From the NCBI RefSeq assembly GCF_900130015.1, contig NZ_FQXS01000032.1:1-47847 (forward strand): a stretch of 47,847 nucleotides of DNA, read 5' to 3'. How positions within the stretch are numbered: the first letter of the stretch is position 1; every line of letters starts with the position of its first letter. A program made the position numbers and the translations under genes. The notes beneath the pieces were generated by a model that had not been told where the DNA came from, made no database searches, and saw only the letters and a program-made list of their open reading frames with translations. Source of the DNA: Desulfofustis glycolicus DSM 9705 (GTDB lineage Bacteria > Desulfobacterota > Desulfobulbia > Desulfobulbales > Desulfocapsaceae). Shown piece by piece: positions 16,655 to 24,484 of this stretch.

Positions 16655-17842
16655 TCAAATCCCCAACATATTGCAGGCAACGGTGATCACCGCCGTTGCC
16701 ACGATAATACTGACAATTCCGGTCACCACCGCCGAGGTGGTAGCGTCGCCGACCGCCGACGCGCTGCGACCGCAGCGCAGACCGCGATGACAGCCGGCCA
16801 GGGCGACCAGTACGCCGAACACCGCGCTGTGAAAAATGCCGATCCAGAAATCCTGGAGCCGCACAGCCTTTTTAGTCATCTCCAGATATTCCATAATGTT
16901 AAGATCGAGCATCAATACCCCGACCGCCATGCCGCCGACAATACCCATCAGGTCGGCGTAGAGGCAGAGCAGCGGCATCATCACCGCCAGTGCGACGATG
17001 CGCGGCAGGACGAGAAATTCCACCGGGTTGATACCGAGGGTGACCAGCGCATCGATCTCCTCGTTGACCTGCATCGTGCCGATCCGGGCGGCAAACGCGG
17101 CACCGGTCCGGCCGGCCATGATGATACCGGCCATGATCGCGCCCATGACCCGGACAATGGCAATGCCGACCAGGCTGGCGACATAGATCTGAGCGCCGAA
17201 CAGAGACAGCTGCACCGCCCCGACAAAGGCCAGGATCAGGCCGACGAGCAGGCTGATCAACGAGACGATCGGCAGCGCCTGAGCACCGCACTCCTGCATG
17301 ATCACCAGCAGATCGGACCTGCGGCAACGGGCTCGGCCGGTCAAAAACCGACCGCAGGCAACGGTTGCCTCACCGAGAAAGACCGTCATATCAACCAGAT
17401 GACACCAGACGACAATCCCGCCCCGGCCGATTCGTTCAAGCAGCGTGGTACGTTTCGAATCGCTCGGTCGACCGCCCTGCCCGGCCTCGTTGCCGGCCAG
17501 GGCGAGCAGACGCCGCACGCCGGCAGGCAGGCCTGAATCATCAAATATCACGTCCAGCCGATCACAACGCTCCCGCACCCGGGCCAACAACGAGAGCAGA
17601 CCGCTGTCCCAGCGCTCCAGAGTGTCGGCGACACACACGAGACGTGGAGCCGGGCCGTCGGCAAGTTCCGCCGCGACCTGCTCAACCGTTACCGGCAACC
17701 TGCCGGCCAGCCAGTCACCGTCGAGGCACAGTCGCAGCACCCCGTCCGGCCGGCGGACGAGTACCGGGGCAGTGCCCGGCCGACCGTCGCGCCGTGACCA
17801 TGCACCATCCTCCAATCGTTGGCGACTGTTTCCATCACTCAT
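16655..17842 (-). CDS. mlaE: MlaE-like permease with N-terminal STAS-like extension
   Basis: The 395-residue protein has a soluble N-terminal section (about residues 1-130) with a short-beta/alpha pattern ending in a VIFDDSGLPAGVRRLLALA segment, similar in layout to STAS domains. The C-terminal ~260 residues are the MlaE permease with five to six membrane helices and the coupling segment E-E-I-D-A-L-V-T-L-G-I-N-P-V-E-F-L-V-L-P-R. In E. coli the STAS protein MlaB is separate; here it may be fused, which would explain the absence of mlaB. The start at 17842 has a weak ribosome binding site; a GTG at 17920 would add 26 residues of low plausibility. Confidence 0.88.
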   Translation of the reverse strand: MSDGNSRQRLEDGAWSRRDGRPGTAPVLVRRPDGVLRLCLDGDWLAGRLPVTVEQVAAELADGPAPRLVCVADTLERWDSGLLSLLARVRERCDRLDVIFDDSGLPAGVRRLLALAGNEAGQGGRPSDSKRTTLLERIGRGGIVVWCHLVDMTVFLGEATVACGRFLTGRARCRRSDLLVIMQECGAQALPIVSLISLLVGLILAFVGAVQLSLFGAQIYVASLVGIAIVRVMGAIMAGIIMAGRTGAAFAARIGTMQVNEEIDALVTLGINPVEFLVLPRIVALAVMMPLLCLYADLMGIVGGMAVGVLMLDLNIMEYLEMTKKAVRLQDFWIGIFHSAVFGVLVALAGCHRGLRCGRSASAVGDATTSAVVTGIVSIIVATAVITVACNMLGI

Positions 17843-17926
17843 TGATCGGACACTATGGCTTGTTGAGTTTTGACGGTAACTTCCTGCGACGTGACAACTG
17901 AGCAGGGGCAGACAAAGCACCAGCTC

Positions 17927-18490
17927 TTATTTTTCCGCAACGAGCAGAAAGTGTTTTGCCAACGCTTCATCAACCACACCGTTTCTGAACCCCGCCCGTA
18001 CAACATCGTCCTTCACCTTCGACGGCAAACACCTGATCTGTGCCGGCGGTCCTTCCGCCATCTCCTGTTTTTTCCAATCGACAATGAGCAGTTTACCGCC
18101 GTCCTTGAGCAATCTCCAACATTCCCGGAGCAGTATCGCCGGATCATCCAATTCATGATGGAGGTTGATCATATAGACCAGATCCGCCAGTTGATCAGGC
18201 AACGGCACCGCCTGCATCTCCATCTTGACGGGAATAATGCTCGGATAATGCGGACAGACATTCTCCCGCAGCCAATCAAGCATGATTTCAGAGATATCAC
18301 AGGCATAGAGTCTTTTGGTCAGGGGAACGAAGGGAATACTGAAAAAACCTGTTCCGGCACCGATATCAACCAGCACCTCCGTCGCCTGGAGATCTGCTTT
18401 CGCCCACAAGTAGTCGGGCGGCAGATCATGTAACCTCTTCGGGTTGTTGAGTTTATGAAGTTTTTTGGGGTTAAACCGTTTTTCGCTCAT
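17927..18490 (-). CDS. class I SAM-dependent methyltransferase
   Basis: The 187-residue protein has the glycine-rich SAM motif VDIGAGTGFFSIP at about residues 41-53, an acidic motif II (Y-A-C-D-I-S), and the post-motif M-I-N-L-H-H-E-L and L-L-K-D-G-G-K-L-L-I-V-D blocks of the Methyltransf_11 fold. The N-terminal lysine/asparagine-rich F-N-P-K-K-L-H-K-L-N-N-P-K-R-L segment resembles arsenite- or ubiquinone-type methyltransferases of anaerobes. The substrate is not deducible. It lies 84 bases upstream of the Mla-like genes on the same strand and could be their first gene. Confidence 0.84.
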   Translation of the reverse strand: MSEKRFNPKKLHKLNNPKRLHDLPPDYLWAKADLQATEVLVDIGAGTGFFSIPFVPLTKRLYACDISEIMLDWLRENVCPHYPSIIPVKMEMQAVPLPDQLADLVYMINLHHELDDPAILLRECWRLLKDGGKLLIVDWKKQEMAEGPPAQIRCLPSKVKDDVVRAGFRNGVVDEALAKHFLLVAEK

Positions 18491-18661
18491 ACCGTCGTCT
18501 TATCTGTTTCGAGAGACATGTTATCGCTCTTTGTTTCTCTTTCTTCTATCATCTCGACACGGTCCTGCAAAGGCCGTTTTGTCCGGGGATACACGAATCA
18601 CGGCGGGTAACGCGGACATCCTCCAGGAAAACATCCACGGGCGATTTTTTCTCTTTTGCCC

Positions 18662-18926
18662 TGCCGGCAGGCAACTCCTGCCATGCAATGAGGGGCGCCC
18701 TTGAGGCGCCCGGCAGAACCGGAACAACATTTATATGAAAATCATTTCCCTGGGCTAGTCGGTTCTGCCGGAGGCTGCATCGCGTAGGCCCGGCGGGCCG
18801 GAGAATCAGGCCCGAAGGGCTGCGGACAGGAGGTCCGCAGCCGGCGGCCAGCCGATCCGGTCACAGCGCAGCAGCCGGAGGCAGGACCGGCCAGCCCTTC
18901 CGACCATGACGACGATTTTCATTGTT
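18662..18926. repeat. hairpin-rich GC-rich element, possible non-coding RNA or intergenic repeat
   Basis: Successive perfect or near-perfect stems are visible: GGCAGG-CAACT-CCTGCC, GGGCGCC-CTTGA-GGCGCCC, the pair CCGGCAGAACCG ... CGGTTCTGCCGG (about 36 bases apart), GGCCCGGCGGGCC, GCCCGAAGGGC and GCTGCGGAC-AGGAG-GTCCGCAGC. An outer imperfect pair (GAACAA...ATGAAAATC near 18721 and GATTTTCATTGTTC ending at 18926) encloses most of them. This density of nested hairpins is unlike a protein-coding or simple spacer region. It could be a folded RNA, a palindromic mobile repeat or a recombination site. No known RNA family was recognised. Confidence 0.55.
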
Positions 18927-19030
18927 CTTTGTGCCCCCCCGGCATCATTCTCGAGTGTGCAAGCGACGCGCAGACCGTTACAGAGGTCTCGTCACGGTCC
19001 TCTGTGACACTATTCATCAGCCGTATTGAT

Positions 19031-19059
19031 TTGACTTTTTCTTGGCCACAATGTAGTAA
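19031..19059 (+). promoter_or_regulatory. candidate sigma-70-type promoter for the cytochrome/rnf operon
   Basis: TTGACT (19031-19036) is followed after 17 bases by TAGTAA (19054-19059). The -35 box is strong and the -10 box weak. It lies about 190 bases upstream of the zinc-ribbon gene that begins the operon. Confidence 0.35.
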
Positions 19060-19246
19060 TTCCTTGTCTTGAGATCTTGGTCATACCAAAGCCTCCCCGC
19101 AAGTGATACGTATTGAAACACATGAAGCATGAGCGATTCAAGCAATTACCGCACCGACCAATCGGCCGTTACGCTACCTTACGCTGTCTTTGACCGAACG
19201 AGTTCATGATCCCGCCACGATTCCCTTGTTACCCCGGAGCTCCCTG

Positions 19247-19723
19247 ATGAAAAAAAAAGAATCCGACCAGCCCACCAGTTGGGAAGAAGAGGTATGGGAG
19301 TCTCCGCCGTTGATGGCGCGTTCCCATATCAAACATGACACGTTTTTGAACTGCTGGTGCCCCCAATGCGGCGTCGGGCTCAATGAGGGCGACAAGGCCG
19401 TTTTTGAGATCGTCAACCAGCAGGGACAGGTCGGTATCAGCAGGATTGCCGCCTACCTGAATGTGCTGGAACAGGAAAGCACCCTGCAGATCGACGACGA
19501 CGAGGAATTGAGCGATGTCAGGTGTCCGCATTGCCATGCCTCTCTGATCGAACCTGGTCGACGCTGTCGGCAGGACGGCTGCAAGATGGCCGCCATTCAC
19601 GTATCAATCTCCAACTCGCTTCGATTGAAACTCATCAGCTGTACCCGCCAATCATGCCGCTGGTATGAAATGAGCGACGAGGACAACGAACGGCTCATTT
19701 TAAGGGATAGTCATGAGTGGTAA
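19247..19723 (+). CDS. zinc-ribbon protein of unknown function at the head of the rnf operon
   Basis: The 158-residue soluble protein has cysteine groups C-W-C-P-Q-C (about residues 36-41), C-P-H-C (about 92-95), C-x-x-x-x-C and C-T-R-Q-S-C near the C-terminus, so it probably binds zinc in one or two ribbons. I do not recognise a named family. The start at 19247 is chosen because GGAGC lies seven bases upstream. Its 3' end overlaps the octaheme cytochrome gene by 11 bases, so the two are probably translated together and the protein may assist expression or assembly of the electron-transfer complex; that role is inference. Confidence 0.72.
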   Translation: MKKKESDQPTSWEEEVWESPPLMARSHIKHDTFLNCWCPQCGVGLNEGDKAVFEIVNQQGQVGISRIAAYLNVLEQESTLQIDDDEELSDVRCPHCHASLIEPGRRCRQDGCKMAAIHVSISNSLRLKLISCTRQSCRWYEMSDEDNERLILRDSHEW

Positions 19724-20345
19724 TCATCAGGATCGCCGAAACTGGACGCGCTCGCTGACGGTCGTTTTCGCCGTGGCGCTGGTGGCAGTCATCGCCGGCT
19801 ACCTGTTTGACGGTACTGCCGACGGAACAGATCGGGTCTATCTGCAGAACACGGCCGGAGCAGTCCTCTTCGACCATGGGGCACACAGGCAGTATGCCGA
19901 TTCCTGCGCCGCTTGCCATCATCCCCTTTACTCCGCTGCGCAGACGACGACCTGCGCGGACTGTCATGACGATGATCGGGCAGCGGATGAATTCAGTCAC
20001 GGCGAACTCAAGGATCTGCACGCCAAAGACTGCAGCCTGTGCCATCAGCAGCAGGCCGAGGACGACCAGGCCGCTTCCTGCCGGCAGTGTCATCCGGCTA
20101 TCCAGCAGAGCGAAACGAACACGATGGCCTGCGCCACCTGTCACGACGACGATTATTCTCCGGAACTGCTCAGCCATGACGAGTACCTGGAGATCGACGA
20201 CCATAGTTGTCTGGGCTGTCACGCGCCTCGTTCACTGGCCGATTCCTACCATACAAGCTGTTCAGACTGCCACCTTGACACTGCCCCGGAGAAATTCGCG
20301 CAAGCCGACGGCGCGGTGCAGTGCGGTGCTTGCCATTTACGCTGA
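19713..20345 (+). CDS. octaheme c-type cytochrome associated with Rnf
   Basis: The 210-residue protein has one N-terminal membrane segment or signal anchor (about residues 14-32) and eight CxxCH motifs: CAACH, CADCH, CSLCH, CRQCH, CATCH, CLGCH, CSDCH and CGACH. Further histidines can provide bis-histidine ligation as in class III cytochromes. Multiheme cytochromes head the rnf operons of Desulfovibrio and Methanosarcina and link Rnf with periplasmic electron carriers. It starts inside the zinc-ribbon gene and is 10 bases upstream of rnfC, so it belongs to the operon. It likely exchanges electrons between RnfG and soluble periplasmic cytochromes. Confidence 0.92.
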   Translation: MSGNHQDRRNWTRSLTVVFAVALVAVIAGYLFDGTADGTDRVYLQNTAGAVLFDHGAHRQYADSCAACHHPLYSAAQTTTCADCHDDDRAADEFSHGELKDLHAKDCSLCHQQQAEDDQAASCRQCHPAIQQSETNTMACATCHDDDYSPELLSHDEYLEIDDHSCLGCHAPRSLADSYHTSCSDCHLDTAPEKFAQADGAVQCGACHLR

Positions 20346-20355
20346 GAAAAGAATC

Positions 20356-21675
20356 ATGCAAGGACTTTTAAAATTATTCAGCAGCAAACCGGTACTGCCC
20401 GCCGTACCCGACTACGATCCGGTGATCCGTCAACTCGACGACCCGGAACAGGTGACGATTCCGCTTGATTACCCGGGCCACATCCACTATCTGCCAACGG
20501 TGAAGGTCGGGGATCGTGTTCGCCGGGGGCAAGTCATCGGCCGCTCCCGACTCGGCAACTGCACGCTGGCCAGCATCAGCGGCACGGTCAGGGACATTAC
20601 CACGGCCTGGACCGCCCAGAGTGTCCACTCGCCGGCCATTGTCATCGACAACGACGGCACTACAGCACCACCCCCGGAGGAAATGTTGGACGGGCCCGTC
20701 CCCCTCGGAGATCCGCTTGGTGCGTTGGCACGAATCCGCGAGGCCGGTGTCAATCCGCCCTGGCGACTGTCCGGCCGCGACTACACGGATGGCACGATTG
20801 CGAACCTGCCTCGGATCGAGGCGGTCATCGTCACCGGCATTCAGGAAGAGCCGACGATTCTCACCTCCCAGCTCCTGCTCGAGCAACGCGCCGACACGGT
20901 AGCCGAAGGCCTGCGACGGACTCGGTTGCTGCTGCCGGATGCGCGCCTCTGGCTGACGGTTCCCGAGCAGCTCTTCGCCTGGGCCGAGACCCGTTTTGCC
21001 GAACATGCCGAAATCGTCACCGTACCGGACAAATATGGCGGCCGCATTGAGCGTGAGCTTGTTGCCCGACTGATCGGGCGGCGGATTCCCAACCGGCACA
21101 GTTTTATCAGCCACGGTCTGATCGTCCAGGATGTCGAATACCTGGTCGCCATGGTCGAGGCGCTGGACGGCAAATCACCCTTTCTCCAGAAGTGCCTGAC
21201 GATCAGCGGCCCATCGCTCGATCAGGCGATAACCGTCCGTTTCCCGCTGGGCAGCTCCATGCGGCACATCCTGCACAGCCAGGGGTTCAACATTGAGCAG
21301 TTCACCCGACCGGTGGTCGGCGGTCCGATGAAAGGGGGCGCCCAGTATTCGGACCTGACACCGATTACCTACAACAGCGGTCTCTATCTCGTTGCCGAAG
21401 ATTTTTCTCCGTTCGACCCGATCGCCCCGTGTATTTTCTGTGGTCGTTGCACCCGGGTATGCCCCGCTCGCATCCAGGTACACCTGATCAACCGGATGAT
21501 CGAATTCGACCAGATCGAATCAACCCACCATCTGCACCCCGAAGCATGTCACGAGTGCGGCTTGTGTGCCTATGTCTGCCCGGCGGAGCGGCCAATCGTG
21601 CAGCTCCTGCATTTCTGCAACCACGAAATGACCATCGGTGAGCGCCACGTCTGGAGCGAGGGAGGACAGCAATGA
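20356..21675 (+). CDS. rnfC: RnfC-like subunit with degenerate nucleotide/FMN-binding region
   Basis: The 439-residue protein keeps the barrel-sandwich N-terminal part (I-H-Y-L-P-T-V-K-V-G-D-R-V-R-R-G-Q) and the C-terminal two [4Fe-4S] motifs, CIFCGRCTRVCP and CHECGLCAYVCP. The canonical G-L-G-G-A-G-F-P-T loop is replaced by V-N-P-P-W-R-L, the conserved N-x-A-E-C-E-P-Y segment by T-G-I-Q-E-E-P-T, and the K-Y-P-S-G-G-A-K-Q block by K-Y-G-G-R-I-E-R-E. These are the NADH- and FMN-binding parts in typical RnfC. It also lacks the long C-terminal repeat tail of E. coli RsxC. It may act only as an iron-sulfur relay. It overlaps rnfD by four bases. Confidence 0.9.
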   Translation: MQGLLKLFSSKPVLPAVPDYDPVIRQLDDPEQVTIPLDYPGHIHYLPTVKVGDRVRRGQVIGRSRLGNCTLASISGTVRDITTAWTAQSVHSPAIVIDNDGTTAPPPEEMLDGPVPLGDPLGALARIREAGVNPPWRLSGRDYTDGTIANLPRIEAVIVTGIQEEPTILTSQLLLEQRADTVAEGLRRTRLLLPDARLWLTVPEQLFAWAETRFAEHAEIVTVPDKYGGRIERELVARLIGRRIPNRHSFISHGLIVQDVEYLVAMVEALDGKSPFLQKCLTISGPSLDQAITVRFPLGSSMRHILHSQGFNIEQFTRPVVGGPMKGGAQYSDLTPITYNSGLYLVAEDFSPFDPIAPCIFCGRCTRVCPARIQVHLINRMIEFDQIESTHHLHPEACHECGLCAYVCPAERPIVQLLHFCNHEMTIGERHVWSEGGQQ

Positions 21676-22667
21676 AAGAACTGAAAATGTATCAACCGGC
21701 CCGGCCAACCGATGCCGGCATGCTTGACGTCGCCGTCGGGCCGCACTGCCGTATCGGCAACGGCCTGGCCTTGATCCACCAGCGGTGGCTGCTCGCCCTG
21801 CTGCCCGCCATGGCCGGCAGTTGCTATCTGTTCGGCCCGGCGGCCCTGCGGGTGTTCGGCCTGTCCGTCTGTTTCGCCATCGCCCTGGATCTTCTTGCCG
21901 AGCGGCTGGCTCCCTCGCGCGATCTCACCTCCAACTGGAGCAGCGTCACCCTAGCGCTCATGCTGGCCTTCATGCTTCCGCTCAACGCGCCCTGGTGGCT
22001 CATCCTGATGGGCTGTTTCTTCATGGTGGTGGTGGGCAAGAAGCTCTTCGGCGGCGTCGGCGGTTATCCCGCCCAACCGGCGGTTCTCAGCATCGCCATC
22101 CTGCAATTGTCCTGGCCCGGCCGCATGGACAACACCGGTGCCCTGAAAGACATGGACTGGCAGGTTGCCCTGGTCGAGCCGCTCCGGCTACTCAAGTCGA
22201 TCGGCGCCTCCGCCGAATCCCACTACCAGTGGATAGATCTGCTGCTCGGCCGTCAGGTCGCCGGTACGGCCGACGGCATGGTGCTGCTCCTGCTCCTTGG
22301 CGGCTTGTTTCTGCTGGTACTGCGCGAGATTCAATGGCAGCTCCCGGCAGGCTTCTTCATCGGCCTGCTGACGACCGCCTCCCTGCTGCACCTGTCCGAC
22401 CCGGAAGCCTTCGCTTCGCCACTCTTCTATCTGCTCAGCGGCGGCACGGTCTTCATGGCGTTTTTCCTGATCACCGACCACACCACCTCGCCGGTGAACA
22501 GGGTTCCCATGTTCTGCTACGGCATCCTGGCCGGTGTTTTGCTGATGCTCATCAGGGGTTACTCGCAGCATGTCGACGGGATCGTCTACGCGGTCCTGCT
22601 GGGCAATCTCTGCTCGCCGCTACTGGATATGATCAAGCCTACCGTAAAGGGAGCCGAAGATGTCTGA
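21672..22667 (+). CDS. rnfD: RnfD membrane subunit lacking the FMN-bearing threonine
   Basis: The 331-residue protein has about nine to ten membrane helices and clear RnfD landmarks: L-K-x-N-S-x-x-T-like S-N-W-S-S-V-T-L-A-L-M-L-A-F-M-L-P, A-P-W-W, G-G-V-G-G-Y-P, F-F-L-I-T-D-H-T-T-S-P and a C-terminal D-G-I-V-Y-A-V-L-L-G-N. In canonical RnfD and NqrB the covalent flavin sits on the threonine of S-x-A-T-P-L. Here the aligned segment reads A-L-V-E-P-L-R-L-L-K, with glutamate at the threonine position. The protein may therefore bind flavin non-covalently or not at all. It overlaps rnfC and rnfG. Confidence 0.92.
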   Translation: MKELKMYQPARPTDAGMLDVAVGPHCRIGNGLALIHQRWLLALLPAMAGSCYLFGPAALRVFGLSVCFAIALDLLAERLAPSRDLTSNWSSVTLALMLAFMLPLNAPWWLILMGCFFMVVVGKKLFGGVGGYPAQPAVLSIAILQLSWPGRMDNTGALKDMDWQVALVEPLRLLKSIGASAESHYQWIDLLLGRQVAGTADGMVLLLLLGGLFLLVLREIQWQLPAGFFIGLLTTASLLHLSDPEAFASPLFYLLSGGTVFMAFFLITDHTTSPVNRVPMFCYGILAGVLLMLIRGYSQHVDGIVYAVLLGNLCSPLLDMIKPTVKGAEDV

Positions 22668-23259
22668 GATAGTTCGTATGGTCGTCGTTCTTTCGCTGAT
22701 CGCCGGCATCTGTTCGGCGGTGCTCACTATGGCCAATCAGGGGTTGGGCCCGCGCATCGAACAGCAGACCGACCTCTACGTCCGCGGCCCGGCGCTGGAG
22801 AGACTGTTCAACAAACCGGCAACCGAGGTTCTGCCGAACAAAGTCACTATTGAGACCGACGAAGCGACCATCCCGGTCTTTTTCAGCCGCGACGGTGAAA
22901 CCATTTCGACGCTTGCCATCGAGGCTATCGGTGCGGGCGGCTACGGCGGCGACCTAAAGCTGATGGTCGGTATCGACCTGACGACCGGCCGCCAGATCGG
23001 TATAGAGGTGGTCCAGCACAGCGAGACGCCGGGCCTCGGTGCCCGCATCGAGGAAGTAACGTTCCGCAGGCAGTGGCAGGACTTGCCGACCGATGCACCA
23101 GTGGCCCTGGCCAGCGACGGCGGCAATATCGACGGTATCAGCGGGGCGACATCGACGTCTCGGGCCGCAGTCAGCGGCACCAATACGGTACTGACGTTTT
23201 TACGCAACCATAATGATGACATACTGCAGCAGATCGCTCAGCGAGAGGAGCAGATATGA
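22660..23259 (+). CDS. rnfG: RnfG, covalent-FMN periplasmic subunit
   Basis: The 199-residue protein has one N-terminal membrane helix (about residues 5-25) and an FMN_bind domain with D-G-I-S-G-A-T-S-T-S; T164 is the expected site of covalent FMN attachment by ApbE. The H-x-E-T-P-G-L-G motif (residues 120-127) is also present. It lies on the periplasmic face and is the most likely contact for the octaheme cytochrome. Its start overlaps rnfD by eight bases and its end overlaps rnfE by four. Confidence 0.95.
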   Translation: MSEIVRMVVVLSLIAGICSAVLTMANQGLGPRIEQQTDLYVRGPALERLFNKPATEVLPNKVTIETDEATIPVFFSRDGETISTLAIEAIGAGGYGGDLKLMVGIDLTTGRQIGIEVVQHSETPGLGARIEEVTFRRQWQDLPTDAPVALASDGGNIDGISGATSTSRAAVSGTNTVLTFLRNHNDDILQQIAQREEQI

Positions 23260-23879
23260 GTAAGACGCAACACATCGGGGCAACGCTGAAGGCCGGTCTT
23301 TGGCAGCGAATCCCGCCGTTTCGCCTGGTTCTCGGCCTGTGCCCGTCTCTGGCGATTACCACGTCGGCGGAAAACGGACTCGGCATGGGGCTGGCACTGG
23401 CATTCGTCGTCACCCTGTCCAACGGCATTATCTCCAGCCTGAGAAACGTCATCCCCGGCAAGGTGCGTATCGCTTCCTACATCGTCATTATCGCAACGCT
23501 CGTATCCATTGTCGAAATCGTCATGAAGGCCTTCTTTTTCCCGCTTTCCGAACAGCTCGGCATCTACATCCCGCTGATCGTCGTCAACTGTATCGTCCTC
23601 GGCCGGGCCGAAGGTTTTGCCTCCAAAAATCCGCCGCTCATCTCGATGGCGGACGGCATCAGCATCGGCGTCGGTTATACCCTGTCGCTGACCTTGATCG
23701 GCTCGATCCGGGAGTTGCTGGGGAGCGGTTCATGGTTCGGCCTGCGCGTTTTCGGCGAGTCCTTCGAACCGCTCGCCTTCCTGATACTGGCGCCGGGTGC
23801 CTTTATCACCATCGGCATCCTGCTCGGGCTGCAGAATCTCTTCTCCCGCTGGCGCGGTGAGAAATTCATCCAGAGTTAG
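23256..23879 (+). CDS. rnfE: RnfE membrane subunit
   Basis: The 207-residue protein has six membrane helices. It retains the two half-membrane cysteine motifs, L-G-L-C-P-S-L-A and V-N-C-I-V-L-G-R, which with the corresponding pair in RnfA hold the intramembrane [2Fe-2S] cluster that carries electrons across the membrane. The start is coupled to rnfG with GAGGAG upstream. The rnfA gene follows after 11 bases. Confidence 0.95.
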   Translation: MSKTQHIGATLKAGLWQRIPPFRLVLGLCPSLAITTSAENGLGMGLALAFVVTLSNGIISSLRNVIPGKVRIASYIVIIATLVSIVEIVMKAFFFPLSEQLGIYIPLIVVNCIVLGRAEGFASKNPPLISMADGISIGVGYTLSLTLIGSIRELLGSGSWFGLRVFGESFEPLAFLILAPGAFITIGILLGLQNLFSRWRGEKFIQS

Positions 23880-23890
23880 GGGAGACGTTC

Positions 23891-24466
23891 ATGGATCTTT
23901 TTTATCTTGCGATTTCATCCACCTTCGTCAACAACATTCTGCTCGCCCAATACCTTGGCCACTGTCCGTTCCTTGGGGTCTCCAAACGAATCGGGACAGC
24001 CCTCGGCATGGCGGCGGCCATTATTTTCGTGACGATCCTGTCGGCCATCTTCACCTGGTCGACCTTTACCTACGTTCTCCGCCCCTATGGGTTAGAGTTC
24101 TTGCAGACACTGACCTTTATCCTGATCATCGCTTCTCTGGTGCAGCTGGTGGAGATCATCCTGAAAAAGAAAAGCAAGGCGCTCTACAATGCGCTTGGCG
24201 TCTATCTCGCGCTGATTACCACGAACTGTGCCGTCATGGGTGTTGCACTGCTGATCACTCGAAAGGAACTCGGTTTTATCGAGATGCTCGTCTTCGCCAT
24301 CGCCAGCTCGGTCGGTTACGCGCTGGCCCTGCTGTTGTTTGCCGGACATCGGGAACGACTGCAGATCTCGGCGATCCCGAAAAGCATGCAGGGCACGGCC
24401 ATCGCCCTGGTCACCGCCGGGATCATGTCGCTGGCATTCATCGGCTTCAGGGGAATGGCCGCCTAG
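23891..24466 (+). CDS. rnfA: RnfA membrane subunit
   Basis: The 191-residue protein has six membrane helices and the paired motifs Q-Y-L-G-H-C-P-F-L-G-V-S and T-T-N-C-A-V-M-G-V, giving the two cysteines that pair with those of RnfE around the intramembrane [2Fe-2S] cluster. Length and motifs match canonical RnfA. GGGGAGA precedes the ATG. rnfB follows after 18 bases. Confidence 0.95.
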   Translation: MDLFYLAISSTFVNNILLAQYLGHCPFLGVSKRIGTALGMAAAIIFVTILSAIFTWSTFTYVLRPYGLEFLQTLTFILIIASLVQLVEIILKKKSKALYNALGVYLALITTNCAVMGVALLITRKELGFIEMLVFAIASSVGYALALLLFAGHRERLQISAIPKSMQGTAIALVTAGIMSLAFIGFRGMAA

Positions 24467-24484
24467 TAAGAAAGGAGAATCATC

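Larger units (their letters stand above)
18491..19246. other. 756-bp intergenic region containing a structured segment
   Basis: No convincing protein gene lies between the methyltransferase and the zinc-ribbon gene. The first two thirds contain the hairpin-rich element described separately; the last third is AT-richer and carries a candidate promoter at 19031-19059. Confidence 0.6.

Noticed and set aside
18662-18926. CRISPR array
   Set aside because: The hairpins differ in sequence and spacing, with no direct repeat-spacer pattern and no cas genes nearby.
19807-20355. Long N-terminal extension of RnfC
   Set aside because: It lies within the octaheme cytochrome gene in another frame and has no RnfC resemblance.
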